DNA of 64,000 nt from Candidatus Melainabacteria bacterium (GCA_003258795.1 QHMH01000011.1:62001-126000); one strand, 5' to 3'; numbered from the stretch's first letter, positions 9,697-18,236 are shown. Notes: generated by a model not told the origin, from the sequence alone. Made by a program: numbers and translations.

Positions 9697-10044
9697 ATGA
9701 AAGATGATTTAATAAATTTTGAAGAAATTCCTCAACGACTTTGCAATAATTGTTTTAAAAATTCGAAGTTGTGTTTGATATGCCAAAAAAATCACGAAGA
9801 ATATAAAAAAAATTTATTTAGTATTTGGGAAGAATTGCCCGAAAATTGCAACTTTTCTGGATATGTTTTTCTAAAAAGAGAATATGTAAAACATATTGTA
9901 AGATTAAAAAAAGAAAAGATTTTATCTTTGAATGAAAAAATCAGAAATACCGACGGGATAAAACAAAAAAGAATTTCAAAAGATATTGAAAAGGCTCAAA
10001 AATACATAAATAATTATGAGAAATATGGCTCAAAAAATTGGTAA
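9697..10044 (+). CDS. Small Cys-motif hypothetical protein
   Basis: 115 residues. CNNC and CLIC within residues 15-35 suggest a small zinc site, followed by a charged helical region rich in Lys and Glu (residues 60-110). I do not recognise it. The start at 9697 is preferred over 9676 because a -10 box lies between the two ATGs. It converges on the PurD-like gene with a 12-base gap. Confidence 0.5.
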   Translation: MKDDLINFEEIPQRLCNNCFKNSKLCLICQKNHEEYKKNLFSIWEELPENCNFSGYVFLKREYVKHIVRLKKEKILSLNEKIRNTDGIKQKRISKDIEKAQKYINNYEKYGSKNW

Positions 10045-10056
10045 AATTTTTACAAT

Positions 10057-11289
10057 TTAAAGAATTGTTCCAATATCTCTGCGGTATTTTTTCCCGTCAT
10101 AATTTATTACTGAAATCTCATCATACAGATCTCTAACAGCTTTTGAAAGTACCCTTGCCCTTCTTGTTAATACCAAAGTTTGTCCACCACCAGTTTTGTA
10201 TCCTTCTTCAGATTTTTTTGTATTAAAGTGAGAAACCTTTGTATTTTCATCAAGATTTTCAAGCCCTTCTATAGTAACTGGTTTTTCTCCAGAACATAGA
10301 ACACATGCAATTGCATTCTCATCTTTCATCTCAATTTTGTCGTAATCATCTGCAAAAGAGCCAATTGCACAAGCTTCGAAAAGGTTGTATATATTATCAT
10401 CTAACAATTCCAAAATAACTTGCGCATCTGGTGATTTTAAAAACTGATTAAACTCAATAGTGTATAAGTTTTCATTATCATCAATTACCAAATCAGCACC
10501 TAATATTCCAGAGTAAGGTTTTTGTTCCTTTTCAAGCGCATTAAGAGCAGGTGTAATAATTTCCTGCATTATTCTTTCTTTTATCCTGTTTGAAACACGA
10601 TAATTGTCAGAGAATGCTCCCATGCCAGAAGATAACATTCCACCATTACCTTCCAACTCGTATTTATATGTTGCTACACATCCCAAAGGAATGGCATGAT
10701 ATCCATCAGTTATGACATAAAAAGAAAACTCATGTCCCCAGATATAATCTTCTATTAAAACTCTTTTTTCTCCTAATGCAAATAAATTGTCAACAATTGT
10801 TTTTGCAGAAGCAATATTATTGCAAACACTAACCCCTTTTCTTTGGTGATGGTCCGTTTTGATAACCACCGGATAATTTGAATTTTCCAAATATGAAATC
10901 GCAAAAGAAGCCTTTTCAAAAACTCCAAATTTAGGGCAAGGAATGTTATACCTGTGCATAAATTTTTTGCCGATAACCTTACTTTGACAAATTCCGGAAC
11001 TATATCTTGTCGGGCAAAACACCGGTTGATTATTTTCTTGGAACAATGTTGCAATATCACTTTTTCCAGAATCACCAGCTACTACTGTAAGATCTATCGC
11101 ATTTTCAAGCACAAAATCTAAAAGTTCATTGTCTTTTCGAATATCAACAACTGTTGCAAATTCTTTCATTGCATCACTTCCAGGGGCAACAAAAACTTGA
11201 GCACCTTGCTCAGCAAACTTTCTTGCAAGTGAGTATGCGCAAGCATAAGCTCCAACAATCAATACTTTCTTTTTATCCCTATTCTCCAT
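10057..11289 (-). CDS. PurD-like ATP-grasp protein (divergent phosphoribosylamine-glycine ligase)
   Basis: 410 residues with the GARS layout: Rossmann-like N-domain (VLIVGAYACAYSLARKF, VFVAPGSDAM), a GPT-equivalent turn (FCPTRYSS), then an ATP-grasp domain (YPVVIKTDHHQRKGVSV, RVLIEDYIWGHEFSFY) and a GARS C-domain. It diverges where PurD is most conserved. The QDHKR..GPNTGGMGAY segment reads ATYKYELEGNGGMLSSGMGAF, and NVRFGDPE reads EFNQFLKSPDAQ. It may be a paralogue with another amine substrate, or a fast-evolved PurD. The ATG at 11289 lies six bases after a TATAAT box. Confidence 0.65.
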   Translation of the reverse strand: MENRDKKKVLIVGAYACAYSLARKFAEQGAQVFVAPGSDAMKEFATVVDIRKDNELLDFVLENAIDLTVVAGDSGKSDIATLFQENNQPVFCPTRYSSGICQSKVIGKKFMHRYNIPCPKFGVFEKASFAISYLENSNYPVVIKTDHHQRKGVSVCNNIASAKTIVDNLFALGEKRVLIEDYIWGHEFSFYVITDGYHAIPLGCVATYKYELEGNGGMLSSGMGAFSDNYRVSNRIKERIMQEIITPALNALEKEQKPYSGILGADLVIDDNENLYTIEFNQFLKSPDAQVILELLDDNIYNLFEACAIGSFADDYDKIEMKDENAIACVLCSGEKPVTIEGLENLDENTKVSHFNTKKSEEGYKTGGGQTLVLTRRARVLSKAVRDLYDEISVINYDGKKYRRDIGTIL

Positions 11290-11295
11290 AACGAA

Positions 11296-11323
11296 ATTAT
11301 ATAACAAAAAATTTCTCGGTAAA
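11296..11323 (-). promoter_or_regulatory. Predicted leaderless promoter of the PurD-like gene
   Basis: On the minus strand TTTACC (11318-11323), a 16-base spacer and TATAAT (11296-11301) are followed by six bases and the ATG. No Shine-Dalgarno is present, consistent with transcription starting at the start codon. Confidence 0.55.
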
Positions 11324-11425
11324 ACAGAGGATTTATATTAAGAATTGTTTCAATATAATTGACTTATAAAAAAACATCATTAAAAACATTCTGTGTGTGA
11401 GTGTGGTAAAAGAAGGTAAGTTTTT

Positions 11426-11656
11426 ATGTCAACAAATTTGGTGGAATTATTTTCAAAGTCATTAGCAGCCCCTAAAACAACAGCTGCCGCAGTTAAAGCA
11501 TATTCTGGCAGCAATCCATTTGGAAATCCGTTTATGAATGCAAGATTTTCAGAAGACACCTATATGAAAAATTCACCAATCAGAGGTGGATATTTTGCAG
11601 GCTATTACAACGGAAAAGCAAACATTGTCGGTCAAAAATTATTCATCGAAGCGTAA
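11426..11656 (+). CDS. Small hypothetical protein
   Basis: 76 residues, Ala/Gly/Asn/Tyr-rich (SNPFGNPFMNARF, GGYFAGYYNG), with no signal peptide or domain I can name. AAGG lies about nine bases before the ATG in a GT-rich leader. It is probably lineage-specific; composition resembles flexible structural proteins. Confidence 0.45.
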   Translation: MSTNLVELFSKSLAAPKTTAAAVKAYSGSNPFGNPFMNARFSEDTYMKNSPIRGGYFAGYYNGKANIVGQKLFIEA

Positions 11657-11726
11657 AATTTTTAAAAAAGATTTGAATACTCACTTCGGGAATTTTTAAA
11701 TTATTAAAGTGACCGATTATTTATTT

Positions 11727-11769
11727 TTCTCTCTGTGTAAATATGTTTCATGTATTTTCACAGAGGGGG
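11727..11769 (+). promoter_or_regulatory. Hairpin that would sequester the ferredoxin ribosome binding site
   Basis: CTCTGTG (11731-11737) pairs perfectly with CACAGAG (11759-11765), and the stem extends with G-U pairs over the GGGG of the Shine-Dalgarno at 11764-11769. The loop is 21 bases and contains an in-frame ATG at 11743. Confidence 0.4.
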
Positions 11770-11775
11770 TTTTTT

Positions 11776-11961
11776 ATGTTTATTTCTATTTCTGACAAAT
11801 GTAATGCCTGTGGAGTTTGCTCCGCAATAAATTCTGATATTTTCGAAATTGGAGAAGGATTTGCAACAGTAAATCAAGAAAGGATAGACGGCAGAGAAGA
11901 TGATTGCATTGATGCAGCATTGGCATGTCCTTTAAGCGCAATAAAGATAGATGAATTCTAA
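11776..11961 (+). CDS. 4Fe-4S ferredoxin
   Basis: 61 residues. C9-x2-C12-x2-C15 and C51-P give a single cubane-cluster ferredoxin of the Fer4_13 kind; C44 is an extra cysteine. It should carry electrons for cytoplasmic redox enzymes. The start at 11776 is supported by GAGGGGG six bases upstream, and the ATG at 11743 lies inside a hairpin loop. A strong bidirectional terminator follows. Confidence 0.85.
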   Translation: MFISISDKCNACGVCSAINSDIFEIGEGFATVNQERIDGREDDCIDAALACPLSAIKIDEF

Positions 11962-11975
11962 ACGTATAAAAAAAT

Positions 11976-12016
11976 AAAAGGGCGGTTGTCGATTTATTCT
12001 CGACAACCGCCCTTTT
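11976..12016. terminator. Bidirectional rho-independent terminator
   Basis: A perfect 17-bp stem (11976-11992 with 12000-12016) around a seven-base loop, with A-runs on the left and T-runs on the right arm, serves the ferredoxin gene and the convergent TolC-like gene. Confidence 0.9.
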
Positions 12017-12025
12017 AAAAATGGA

Positions 12026-14467
12026 TTATAACCATTCAATATCGTGGTGTTTAGGCAAAGTTGTTTTAACTTTTTTGATAAAGTCTTTTGCTTCTGGAGA
12101 AGCTTTTGCCCAGTCAATTGCACAAATACCTCTTTGTACCCACAACAATTCTCTAAAGAAAGCATATTGAGAGTTCATAGCCTTTACTTTTGTTTCCAAA
12201 TAAATTTGTTGAGCGTCCAAAAGTTGAGCAATTTGAGCTTCGTTTCTCAAGTATCTTGCCTTAACTTCAAGATAATTTTCTCTTGCAGCATAACTTGCCC
12301 TGTAATTCTTTTCGATACTGAAGTAAGCAGCAATTGCTTTGTTAATTGTATCTCTAACGTGTTGTTCTAAAGCAGTTTTAACTTCTTTTTCATATAATTT
12401 GAGTTCATCTCTTTCTGCTTTAATTCTTGCAAGTTCTGCTATTTTTGTACCACCTTCAATAGGTTTCCATTGTGCAAAAATTCCCAAATATCCGAATGTT
12501 GGATTTGAGTGAGGTAGAGTAAACAAACCACCTGTTCTCATGTCACGTACTGGCAAAGTAACGTCACTTGTAAAATCTCTATTCATCAATGAGTTGTATG
12601 CCAATTCCAATTTAGCATTTGGCAAAATGAATTTTTGATAATACATTGCAGCTTCATAATCTTTCATTTTTATAGCTGCTCTCAATTTTGCAAGCTCTGG
12701 TGCAACACGGAATGCTTCTTCTACAAGCAGTTCTGTAAAGCCTTCCAACCCGCTTGGGGTAGTTACATAGTCAATAACGTTAATTTCACTTGTATAGAAA
12801 GATGGATCATGGGCTGTCAAAGGAGCCAATTTAAAATCATCTGTTTGGTTATTGAATAACAATTTGTTTATACCAATTTTTGTATTTCTTAAAGATGCTT
12901 TCATATCGAGAAGATTTTGCTCATTAACATTAAGTTGACTTGCCCATCTTAAAGCTTCTTCTTGCCCACAAGCTCCCATTTGTTCTCTAACTCTTGCTAT
13001 TGCAAGGTTTTCTCTTGATTCTTTAACATATTCATTTTGGATATCAATCATGTTTTCAAGCATCAAAGTATCAACATACATTAACGCAACATTTATACCC
13101 ATTTCTTGCTTTTTAAGTGCTTCTTCTTCTTTTTGGAAATCAAGTTTTTTCTTCTTAATCAAGATATTAGTAACCAATTCAGGTGAATAAATTACCTGTT
13201 CCATACTTAATTTTAATACACCTTGTTTTTCAGGATAAAGAATTTTTGCTGATTCAGCGAAATCTTCACTATATTGTTGATACCCCAAAGTTACTCCAAA
13301 AGTTGGCAGATATTTCAAGGCTGCAGCAATAGCAGATCTTCTTGCAGCTTTAACAGCATAGCCTTCTCTTGCGATGTCAAGGTTCTGTGCATCCAACTTG
13401 TCAAAAACCGCAGATAAAGTATATACCGGAGGTTTCTTGTTTGTAATAATTTCTGCAAAGTTTACAACCCTCAAGTGAGGTTCCCAACCTATTTCATCAG
13501 CGGTATCTTTGTTGATGTAAACAAGTTGCTCTTCATAGAAATTAACCTTTGTTGGAACATTCTTTTGTCCGCTCAAAATACCTTTAATGTTGAAAGAAGA
13601 AGCTTCTGCAACTTTTCTATCAGCATCAGGAGTACTTATACCAAGCAACACTCCGTCAACAACATCTTCTCTACCCATTGTTGAAAATGTTGGTATTTTT
13701 TTTGCATTCAATTGTGCAACAAGATTTTTCTTTGTTTCATTTGAAAGGTTGTACATTGGGGTAAATACAACAGCATCGGTTTTTGAAGCCTTTGCAACTA
13801 CATCATTTATATTTGAGTTGCTAACTGGCAAAACTGTAATTTCTGTATCTGGAACAAGGTTTTGAGCCAATTGCTTCCAGTTTGAACGTGTTTTGTAATA
13901 AGATTCATTAACCAATACTGTTAATGTTTTGAATTCTATCAATCTCTTAAAGAGTTTAACCCCTTTAGCTGTTTGTTGAATAGGGTTAAAGAAACCTTCA
14001 CCAAAATCTCTTAAACCATATTGATCAATCGTAACAACAGGTTTACGTTTTGACTGAAGTCCATTGTAATATTTTGATGAAAGGTAACCAAGAGAAACAA
14101 CAACTCTTGCATTTGATGAAAGCGCTGCATTGCTTGCTCTTTTAACACCTTCTGGAGTCCAGTTTCCTACATACACATTCTTTTCTGAAAATATAGGTTT
14201 GAAGTCTGGAGCAGTTGTTATTGTGATAGCTCTTTTAAATTGTTCTAATACTTCTTTGTTTCTTTCTGATGGTCCATCAAAAACAAATGCGTAATTTACA
14301 GATACGCAATTTTTGTTATATCTAACTTTTGATAAATCCTTATCTGAAATTTTCCCTAATACAGGATTTCCAGCTTTTTGTGCAGGTTTAACCTCTGCGG
14401 CAGATATTACTGCACCATTGAAAGAAAACATCAACAATAACAGTAACGACATAATTTTCTTTTTCAT
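12026..14467 (-). CDS. Fusion of periplasmic ABC_sub_bind domain to TolC-like outer-membrane efflux protein
   Basis: 813 residues. A signal peptide (LLLLLMFSFNGAVISAAE) is followed by residues 50-340, which resemble the PF04392 substrate-binding fold: VVVSLGYLSSKYY, KPVVTIDQYG, FKTLTVLVNESYYKT, AVVFTPMYN, then the INKDTADEIGWEP tail. Residues 370-800 are a TolC-type protein with long coiled helices (RRSAIAAALKYLPTF, ARYLRNEAQIAQLLDAQQIYLE) forming a trimeric outer-membrane channel. AAGGA precedes the ATG. It is divergent from a tetR gene, suggesting substrate-responsive export. No RND pump or membrane-fusion protein is next to it. Confidence 0.75.
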   Translation of the reverse strand: MKKKIMSLLLLLMFSFNGAVISAAEVKPAQKAGNPVLGKISDKDLSKVRYNKNCVSVNYAFVFDGPSERNKEVLEQFKRAITITTAPDFKPIFSEKNVYVGNWTPEGVKRASNAALSSNARVVVSLGYLSSKYYNGLQSKRKPVVTIDQYGLRDFGEGFFNPIQQTAKGVKLFKRLIEFKTLTVLVNESYYKTRSNWKQLAQNLVPDTEITVLPVSNSNINDVVAKASKTDAVVFTPMYNLSNETKKNLVAQLNAKKIPTFSTMGREDVVDGVLLGISTPDADRKVAEASSFNIKGILSGQKNVPTKVNFYEEQLVYINKDTADEIGWEPHLRVVNFAEIITNKKPPVYTLSAVFDKLDAQNLDIAREGYAVKAARRSAIAAALKYLPTFGVTLGYQQYSEDFAESAKILYPEKQGVLKLSMEQVIYSPELVTNILIKKKKLDFQKEEEALKKQEMGINVALMYVDTLMLENMIDIQNEYVKESRENLAIARVREQMGACGQEEALRWASQLNVNEQNLLDMKASLRNTKIGINKLLFNNQTDDFKLAPLTAHDPSFYTSEINVIDYVTTPSGLEGFTELLVEEAFRVAPELAKLRAAIKMKDYEAAMYYQKFILPNAKLELAYNSLMNRDFTSDVTLPVRDMRTGGLFTLPHSNPTFGYLGIFAQWKPIEGGTKIAELARIKAERDELKLYEKEVKTALEQHVRDTINKAIAAYFSIEKNYRASYAARENYLEVKARYLRNEAQIAQLLDAQQIYLETKVKAMNSQYAFFRELLWVQRGICAIDWAKASPEAKDFIKKVKTTLPKHHDIEWL

Positions 14468-14622
14468 ACTTTTTTCCTTTTATAGCTGTTCTCAAATTCG
14501 TTTTCCATTGTAAATTTTAGTTATTTTATATACAAAATTTTAGGGTATTTATCACATAACAAAATTTGCGTTTTTTCTTGTATGGTGCGCAATTTAATAC
14601 ATTACATTTCTTAATAAAAAAA

Positions 14623-14638
14623 TTGGTCAAGCGACCAA
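14623..14638. promoter_or_regulatory. Palindromic operator in the tolC-fusion/tetR intergenic region
   Basis: TTGGTC-AAGC-GACCAA is a perfect inverted repeat with six-base arms. It lies 15-31 bases upstream of the tetR -10 box, where the -35 contact would be, so the TetR protein could repress itself from here. Confidence 0.55.
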
Positions 14639-14650
14639 ATTTTTATTTTT

Positions 14651-14659
14651 TGGTACAAT
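14651..14659 (+). promoter_or_regulatory. Extended -10 promoter of tetR, leaderless
   Basis: TGGTACAAT is an extended -10 (TG-N-TACAAT), compensating for the lack of a good -35. Six bases separate it from the ATG at 14666, and no ribosome binding site is present. Confidence 0.5.
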
Positions 14660-14665
14660 ATTGAT

Positions 14666-15301
14666 ATGAAAATTACTGCTCGAGAAAAAATAAGAAAAGC
14701 GGCCTTAAAAATATTCTCCAAAAAGGGCTATGATGCTGCAACAACAAGGGAAATAGCGATACAGGCCGGAGTAAGACATGGACTTATCTCTTATTATTTT
14801 AGTTCCAAAAAAGAATTATTTTCTGACGTAATTGGAGAAATTTTGAACGCTGGTTTAGACAGTTTGATTGTCGACATAGAAAAATGTAATGATCTTTTGC
14901 ACAAAACACAAAAGGAAAAAATAGAAATATTAGCATCATTGCTTAACCGATATATTGATTTTATATATTCAGAAAATGTTCCAAGAGAGTTGATAGTGTT
15001 GATGATAAGAGAACAACTTGTAAAAGGCTCAGTTTATAGCAATGTTTATAAACCAACGATATCGATATTTTACAATACAGCGATGAGATTAGTAGCTTCA
15101 ATTTCGCAAAAAAAGGTTAATGACAACATCGTAATTTTTGAAGTTATGGGGATTATTGGGAGAATTTTGTCTTTTAAAATTGTACAAAGTTCTGCAATAA
15201 AAAGACGCCCAGATGAAAGCTTTAACAAGGAAGAAAACGAACTTATAAAAAATTTTTTAAAAAAACAAATAGCACTGACTTTACAAAATTTTGCGAAATA
15301 G
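14666..15301 (+). CDS. TetR/AcrR family transcriptional regulator
   Basis: 211 residues. The N-terminal helix-turn-helix is typical: REKIRKAALKIFSKKGYDAATTREIAIQAGV followed by SYYFSSKKELF. The C-terminal all-helical part would bind a ligand. Divergence from the efflux-like fusion gene and a palindrome over its own promoter suggest that it controls itself and perhaps that gene. Confidence 0.85.
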   Translation: MKITAREKIRKAALKIFSKKGYDAATTREIAIQAGVRHGLISYYFSSKKELFSDVIGEILNAGLDSLIVDIEKCNDLLHKTQKEKIEILASLLNRYIDFIYSENVPRELIVLMIREQLVKGSVYSNVYKPTISIFYNTAMRLVASISQKKVNDNIVIFEVMGIIGRILSFKIVQSSAIKRRPDESFNKEENELIKNFLKKQIALTLQNFAK

Positions 15302-15350
15302 CATTTTTTAATTTGTTGCGTTAAAATCATTTAGAGAAAGAAGGTTCTAT

Positions 15351-16034
15351 ATGATAATAGGCGGATTGCAAAAAAGCTCACTAATTGATTATCCAGAAAA
15401 AATCAGTGCAATTATTTTCACAAGAGGATGCAATTTTAGATGTAAATACTGCCATAACCCTGAATTGCTAACATCTGGAAAAAGTCTTTATGAGAAAGAT
15501 GACATTATAAAGTTTTTAAAAACACGTCAAGGAAAACTTGATGGTGTAGTTATAACAGGTGGCGAAGCAACATTGCAAACTGATTTATATGATTTTATAA
15601 AACAAATAAAGGAACTTGGATTTTGTGTAAAGCTTGATAGCAACGGAACAAATCCTGAGTTACTAAAAAAACTCATCGATGACAAACTTGTTGACTATAT
15701 CGCAATGGATATAAAAGCTCCACTTGAAAAATATTCTCATATCATTGGTTTGGATGTAGATATAGAAAAAATAAAAAGAAGTATCGATATTCTTATGACA
15801 TCAAATGTTGACTATGAATTTAGGACAACTGTATTAAAGAGTCTTTTGTCCGTTGATGATTTAAAAAGTATTGGCAAACTTATAAAAGGTGCAAAAAAAT
15901 ATTATCTTCAAAAATTTGTTCCAACAAAGATATATGACGAAAAGTTGCTTGATGAAAAAAATTATACAGATGAAGATTTTGAAGAAATTGCAAAAAAATT
16001 GAAATCTGATATAAATTTTGTTGGTGTAAGATAA
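15351..16034 (+). CDS. nrdG: NrdG-type radical SAM activase (anaerobic ribonucleotide reductase activating protein)
   Basis: 227 residues. FTRGCNFRCKYCHNPEL holds the CxxxCxxC cluster site, followed by VVITGGEATL and AMDIKAPLEKY. This matches the NrdG2 subgroup, which makes the glycyl radical on anaerobic class III ribonucleotide reductase. AAGG precedes the ATG. The reductase itself is not in the window. Other small radical SAM activases share this architecture, so the substrate is by family. Confidence 0.8.
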   Translation: MIIGGLQKSSLIDYPEKISAIIFTRGCNFRCKYCHNPELLTSGKSLYEKDDIIKFLKTRQGKLDGVVITGGEATLQTDLYDFIKQIKELGFCVKLDSNGTNPELLKKLIDDKLVDYIAMDIKAPLEKYSHIIGLDVDIEKIKRSIDILMTSNVDYEFRTTVLKSLLSVDDLKSIGKLIKGAKKYYLQKFVPTKIYDEKLLDEKNYTDEDFEEIAKKLKSDINFVGVR

Positions 16035-16068
16035 TAACAGTAAAATTAGCAAAAAAAGGAAAAGTTAA

Positions 16069-16914
16069 ATGAAAATAAAAGTTACAAAGATGCAGGGACT
16101 TGGAAATGACTTTGTCATTGTTAATTTTGAAGAATACAAAAAAACTGGTCTTGAAATGGAAGACCTTGCAATAAAACTTTGTGACAGGCACTTCGGAATT
16201 GGTGCAGATGGGATGATAATCCCAGATATATCAAAAAGTGAAGATAGTGATATCGGTTGGTATTTTTACAATGAAGACGGATCTGTTGCTCAAATGTGTG
16301 GCAACGGAATGAGATGTTTTGCAAAATACGTATATGATAAAAAACTTGTAAAAACAAAATCTATGAAAGTAAGAACATTGGCAGGAATAATCTGTCCAGA
16401 GATTTTGCCAGACGGCAGGGTTAAAGTAAAAATGTCAAAACCAGTTTTGCAATGTGAAGAAATACCATGCCTTTTTGAAGAAAATTTAAACCAAAAAATT
16501 AAAGTCGCTGATAAAGAATTTATCGTAAATGCAATTTCTATGGGTAACCCTCACTGCGTAATATTCACAGAAGAAAATCCAAAAGAATTGGCTCTAAAAT
16601 ATGGAAGCACGCTTGAGTGTGACAAACATTTTCCTGATAAAACGAATGTAGAATTTGCAAGAATAAAATCTCCAACAGAAATTGAGATGAGTGTTTTTGA
16701 AAGAGGATGTGGAATGACATTGGCATGTGGAACAGGAGCATGTGCAACAACAGTCGCTGCAATTTTAAATAACTTAACAGATAACATTGTAAATGTTAAA
16801 CTTGCAAAAGGAAGTCTAAACATCGAATGGCAAGGGTCCTTGACAAATCCAAATGAAAATGTTTATATGACAGGTGAGGCAGAATATTCATTTTTTGCAG
16901 AATATCTGTTGTAA
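16069..16914 (+). CDS. dapF: Diaminopimelate epimerase
   Basis: 281 residues with KMQGLGNDFVIV at the start and the two catalytic cysteines in QMCGNGMRCF and LACGTGACA. It converts LL- to meso-diaminopimelate for lysine and peptidoglycan. AGGA is upstream. It lies 35 bases after nrdG on the same strand. Confidence 0.95.
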   Translation: MKIKVTKMQGLGNDFVIVNFEEYKKTGLEMEDLAIKLCDRHFGIGADGMIIPDISKSEDSDIGWYFYNEDGSVAQMCGNGMRCFAKYVYDKKLVKTKSMKVRTLAGIICPEILPDGRVKVKMSKPVLQCEEIPCLFEENLNQKIKVADKEFIVNAISMGNPHCVIFTEENPKELALKYGSTLECDKHFPDKTNVEFARIKSPTEIEMSVFERGCGMTLACGTGACATTVAAILNNLTDNIVNVKLAKGSLNIEWQGSLTNPNENVYMTGEAEYSFFAEYLL

Positions 16915-16970
16915 TTTTTTTGTTTATGTTAAAATGAATTCCATAAAGAATCACAAAAAGGAGAAAAAAA

Positions 16971-17270
16971 TTGAAAAATTATGAAGTTTTAACAGTATTT
17001 AAGGCAAGTTTGGATGCTGACGAAATCGATAAAAATCTTTCTAAAATTGAAGAAAACGTAAATAAATTTGAAGGAAAGATTGTAAAAGTTGAAAAAATTG
17101 GTCGTAAAAAATTAGCGTACGATATCCAAAAATTCAGCGATGGATACTTTGTAAATCAAATCGTAGCATTGCCAGCAGAAAAAGTTAAAGAATTCAGAAG
17201 AATGCTAAAACTTAATGATAACATTTTGAGAATAATGCTTTTAGACATAACAGAAAAAGCGGCAGTGTAA
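16971..17270 (+). CDS. rpsF: 30S ribosomal protein S6
   Basis: 99 residues, full-length S6 (NYEVLTVFKASLDADEI, GRKKLAYDIQKFSDGYF). The start is TTG with GGAG seven bases upstream. It is the first gene of the conserved rpsF-ssb-rpsR run; 14 bases separate it from ssb. Confidence 0.95.
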   Translation: MKNYEVLTVFKASLDADEIDKNLSKIEENVNKFEGKIVKVEKIGRKKLAYDIQKFSDGYFVNQIVALPAEKVKEFRRMLKLNDNILRIMLLDITEKAAV

Positions 17271-17284
17271 GAAAAGGAAAAGAC

Positions 17285-17671
17285 ATGACACTTGCAAAGG
17301 CAGTAGTAACAGGTATTATATATAGAAAGCCAGAAAAACGTTTTACAACAAATGACGTTGCGGTATCATCTTTTGTCCTCGATATAGGAGAAAAAGACGA
17401 AACATTGTTGAGAGTTGTATCAAGACGAATTGCCAATGATGGTGTTATATCTGAACTTGAAAAAGGTGAAAAAGTTTTAGTAGAAGGTCGTTTGCAAGTT
17501 GTTAACGCAAAAATGGAAGACGGAAGCGAAAGAAAAATATATGAAATTGATGCAAATTCCGTTGAAAAAATGAGCGCATCTGCTAATACAAAACCTAACG
17601 AAGAAATAGTAAAGTTTGCACAAGAGGAATTTTCTGACGAATTGATATCAGAAGATGAAATCCCATTTTAA
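17285..17671 (+). CDS. ssb: Single-stranded DNA-binding protein (ribosomal operon copy)
   Basis: 128 residues with an OB fold (AVVTGIIYRKPEKRF, LLRVVSRRIAN, GEKVLVEGRLQVVN) and an acidic tail ending EDEIPF, the classical tip that docks replication and repair partners. It is diverged from the second SSB at 30738, which lacks this tip. AGGA precedes the ATG. Placement between rpsF and rpsR is the usual bacterial arrangement. Confidence 0.9.
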   Translation: MTLAKAVVTGIIYRKPEKRFTTNDVAVSSFVLDIGEKDETLLRVVSRRIANDGVISELEKGEKVLVEGRLQVVNAKMEDGSERKIYEIDANSVEKMSASANTKPNEEIVKFAQEEFSDELISEDEIPF

Positions 17672-17705
17672 GATTAAAAAATAGTAGAAGAAAGGTAAAT
17701 AAAAA

Positions 17706-17939
17706 ATGGCAAGAGAAAGAGATGTGGACAAGAAAAAACACAAAAGTTGCAGTTTTTGTATCGACAAAATTGATGAAATCGACTTTAAAGATGCATCAAA
17801 AATAAGAAGATACTTAACAGAAGCTGGAAAAATCATTCCAAGAAGAATCACTGGAACATGTGCAAAACATCAAAGAATGATATCAAGAGCTGTAAAAAGA
17901 GCCAGAGAAGCAGCTGTAATTGGTTATGTATTTGACTAA
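17706..17939 (+). CDS. rpsR: 30S ribosomal protein S18
   Basis: 77 residues: CSFCIDKIDEIDFKD, then KIIPRRITGTCAKHQRMISRAVKRAR, diagnostic of S18. Two cysteines near the N-terminus and one in the core suggest the zinc-binding form. AAAGG lies upstream. rplI (L9), which often follows, is absent. Confidence 0.95.
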   Translation: MARERDVDKKKHKSCSFCIDKIDEIDFKDASKIRRYLTEAGKIIPRRITGTCAKHQRMISRAVKRAREAAVIGYVFD

Positions 17940-17962
17940 TAGACTTTTGGAGAATGTATAAA

Positions 17963-18139
17963 ATGGATAAAATAACTATAAGATCAGATAGACAAGATGA
18001 TTATACATTTGAATATAAAGGTGAAGAAGTCGTATTAAAGGCTGGCAAGATATTGAGCATAGCAAATGGCTTGCAAGATGTTGTATTGCCAACTACTAAA
18101 ATGAAAATAATGAATAATCTTATTGTGATAAAGGACTAA
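17963..18139 (+). CDS. Small hypothetical protein downstream of rpsR
   Basis: 58 residues, predicted beta-rich (KITIRSDRQDDYTFEY), not recognised. TTGGAG lies ten bases before the ATG at 17963; the ATG at 17954 is too close to that site. It is the last protein gene before tRNA-Met and is probably part of the ribosomal-protein transcript. Confidence 0.5.
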   Translation: MDKITIRSDRQDDYTFEYKGEEVVLKAGKILSIANGLQDVVLPTTKMKIMNNLIVIKD

Positions 18140-18154
18140 AAAGTCTAATATCAC

Positions 18155-18226
18155 GGGCCTGTGGCGCAGCGGTAGCGCAGAGGACTCATAATCCTTTGGT
18201 CGTGGGTTCGAATCCCTCCGGGCCCA
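18155..18226 (+). tRNA. tRNA-Met (CAT), elongator type
   Basis: 72 bases. Acceptor GGGCCTG pairs with CGGGCCC, D stem GCGC/GCGC, anticodon loop CTCATAA with CAT, and T arm with TTCGAAT. The initiator hallmarks (mismatched first pair, three G-C pairs in the anticodon stem) are missing, so it is an elongator; a tRNA-Ile2 read by lysidine cannot be fully excluded. One T-T mismatch sits in the T stem. The 3' CCA is not encoded. Confidence 0.9.
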
Positions 18227-18236
18227 ATTTTTTATT

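Noticed and set aside
11700..11725. GACCGATTA as a sigma-28 -10 for the ferredoxin
   Set aside because: The upstream bases do not give a TAAA-type -35 at 11-12 bases, unlike the four accepted sites.
11743..11775. Upstream ATG adding 11 residues to the ferredoxin
   Set aside because: The ATG lies in a hairpin loop without a Shine-Dalgarno; the ATG at 11776 directly follows GAGGGGG and starts at the family's usual point.
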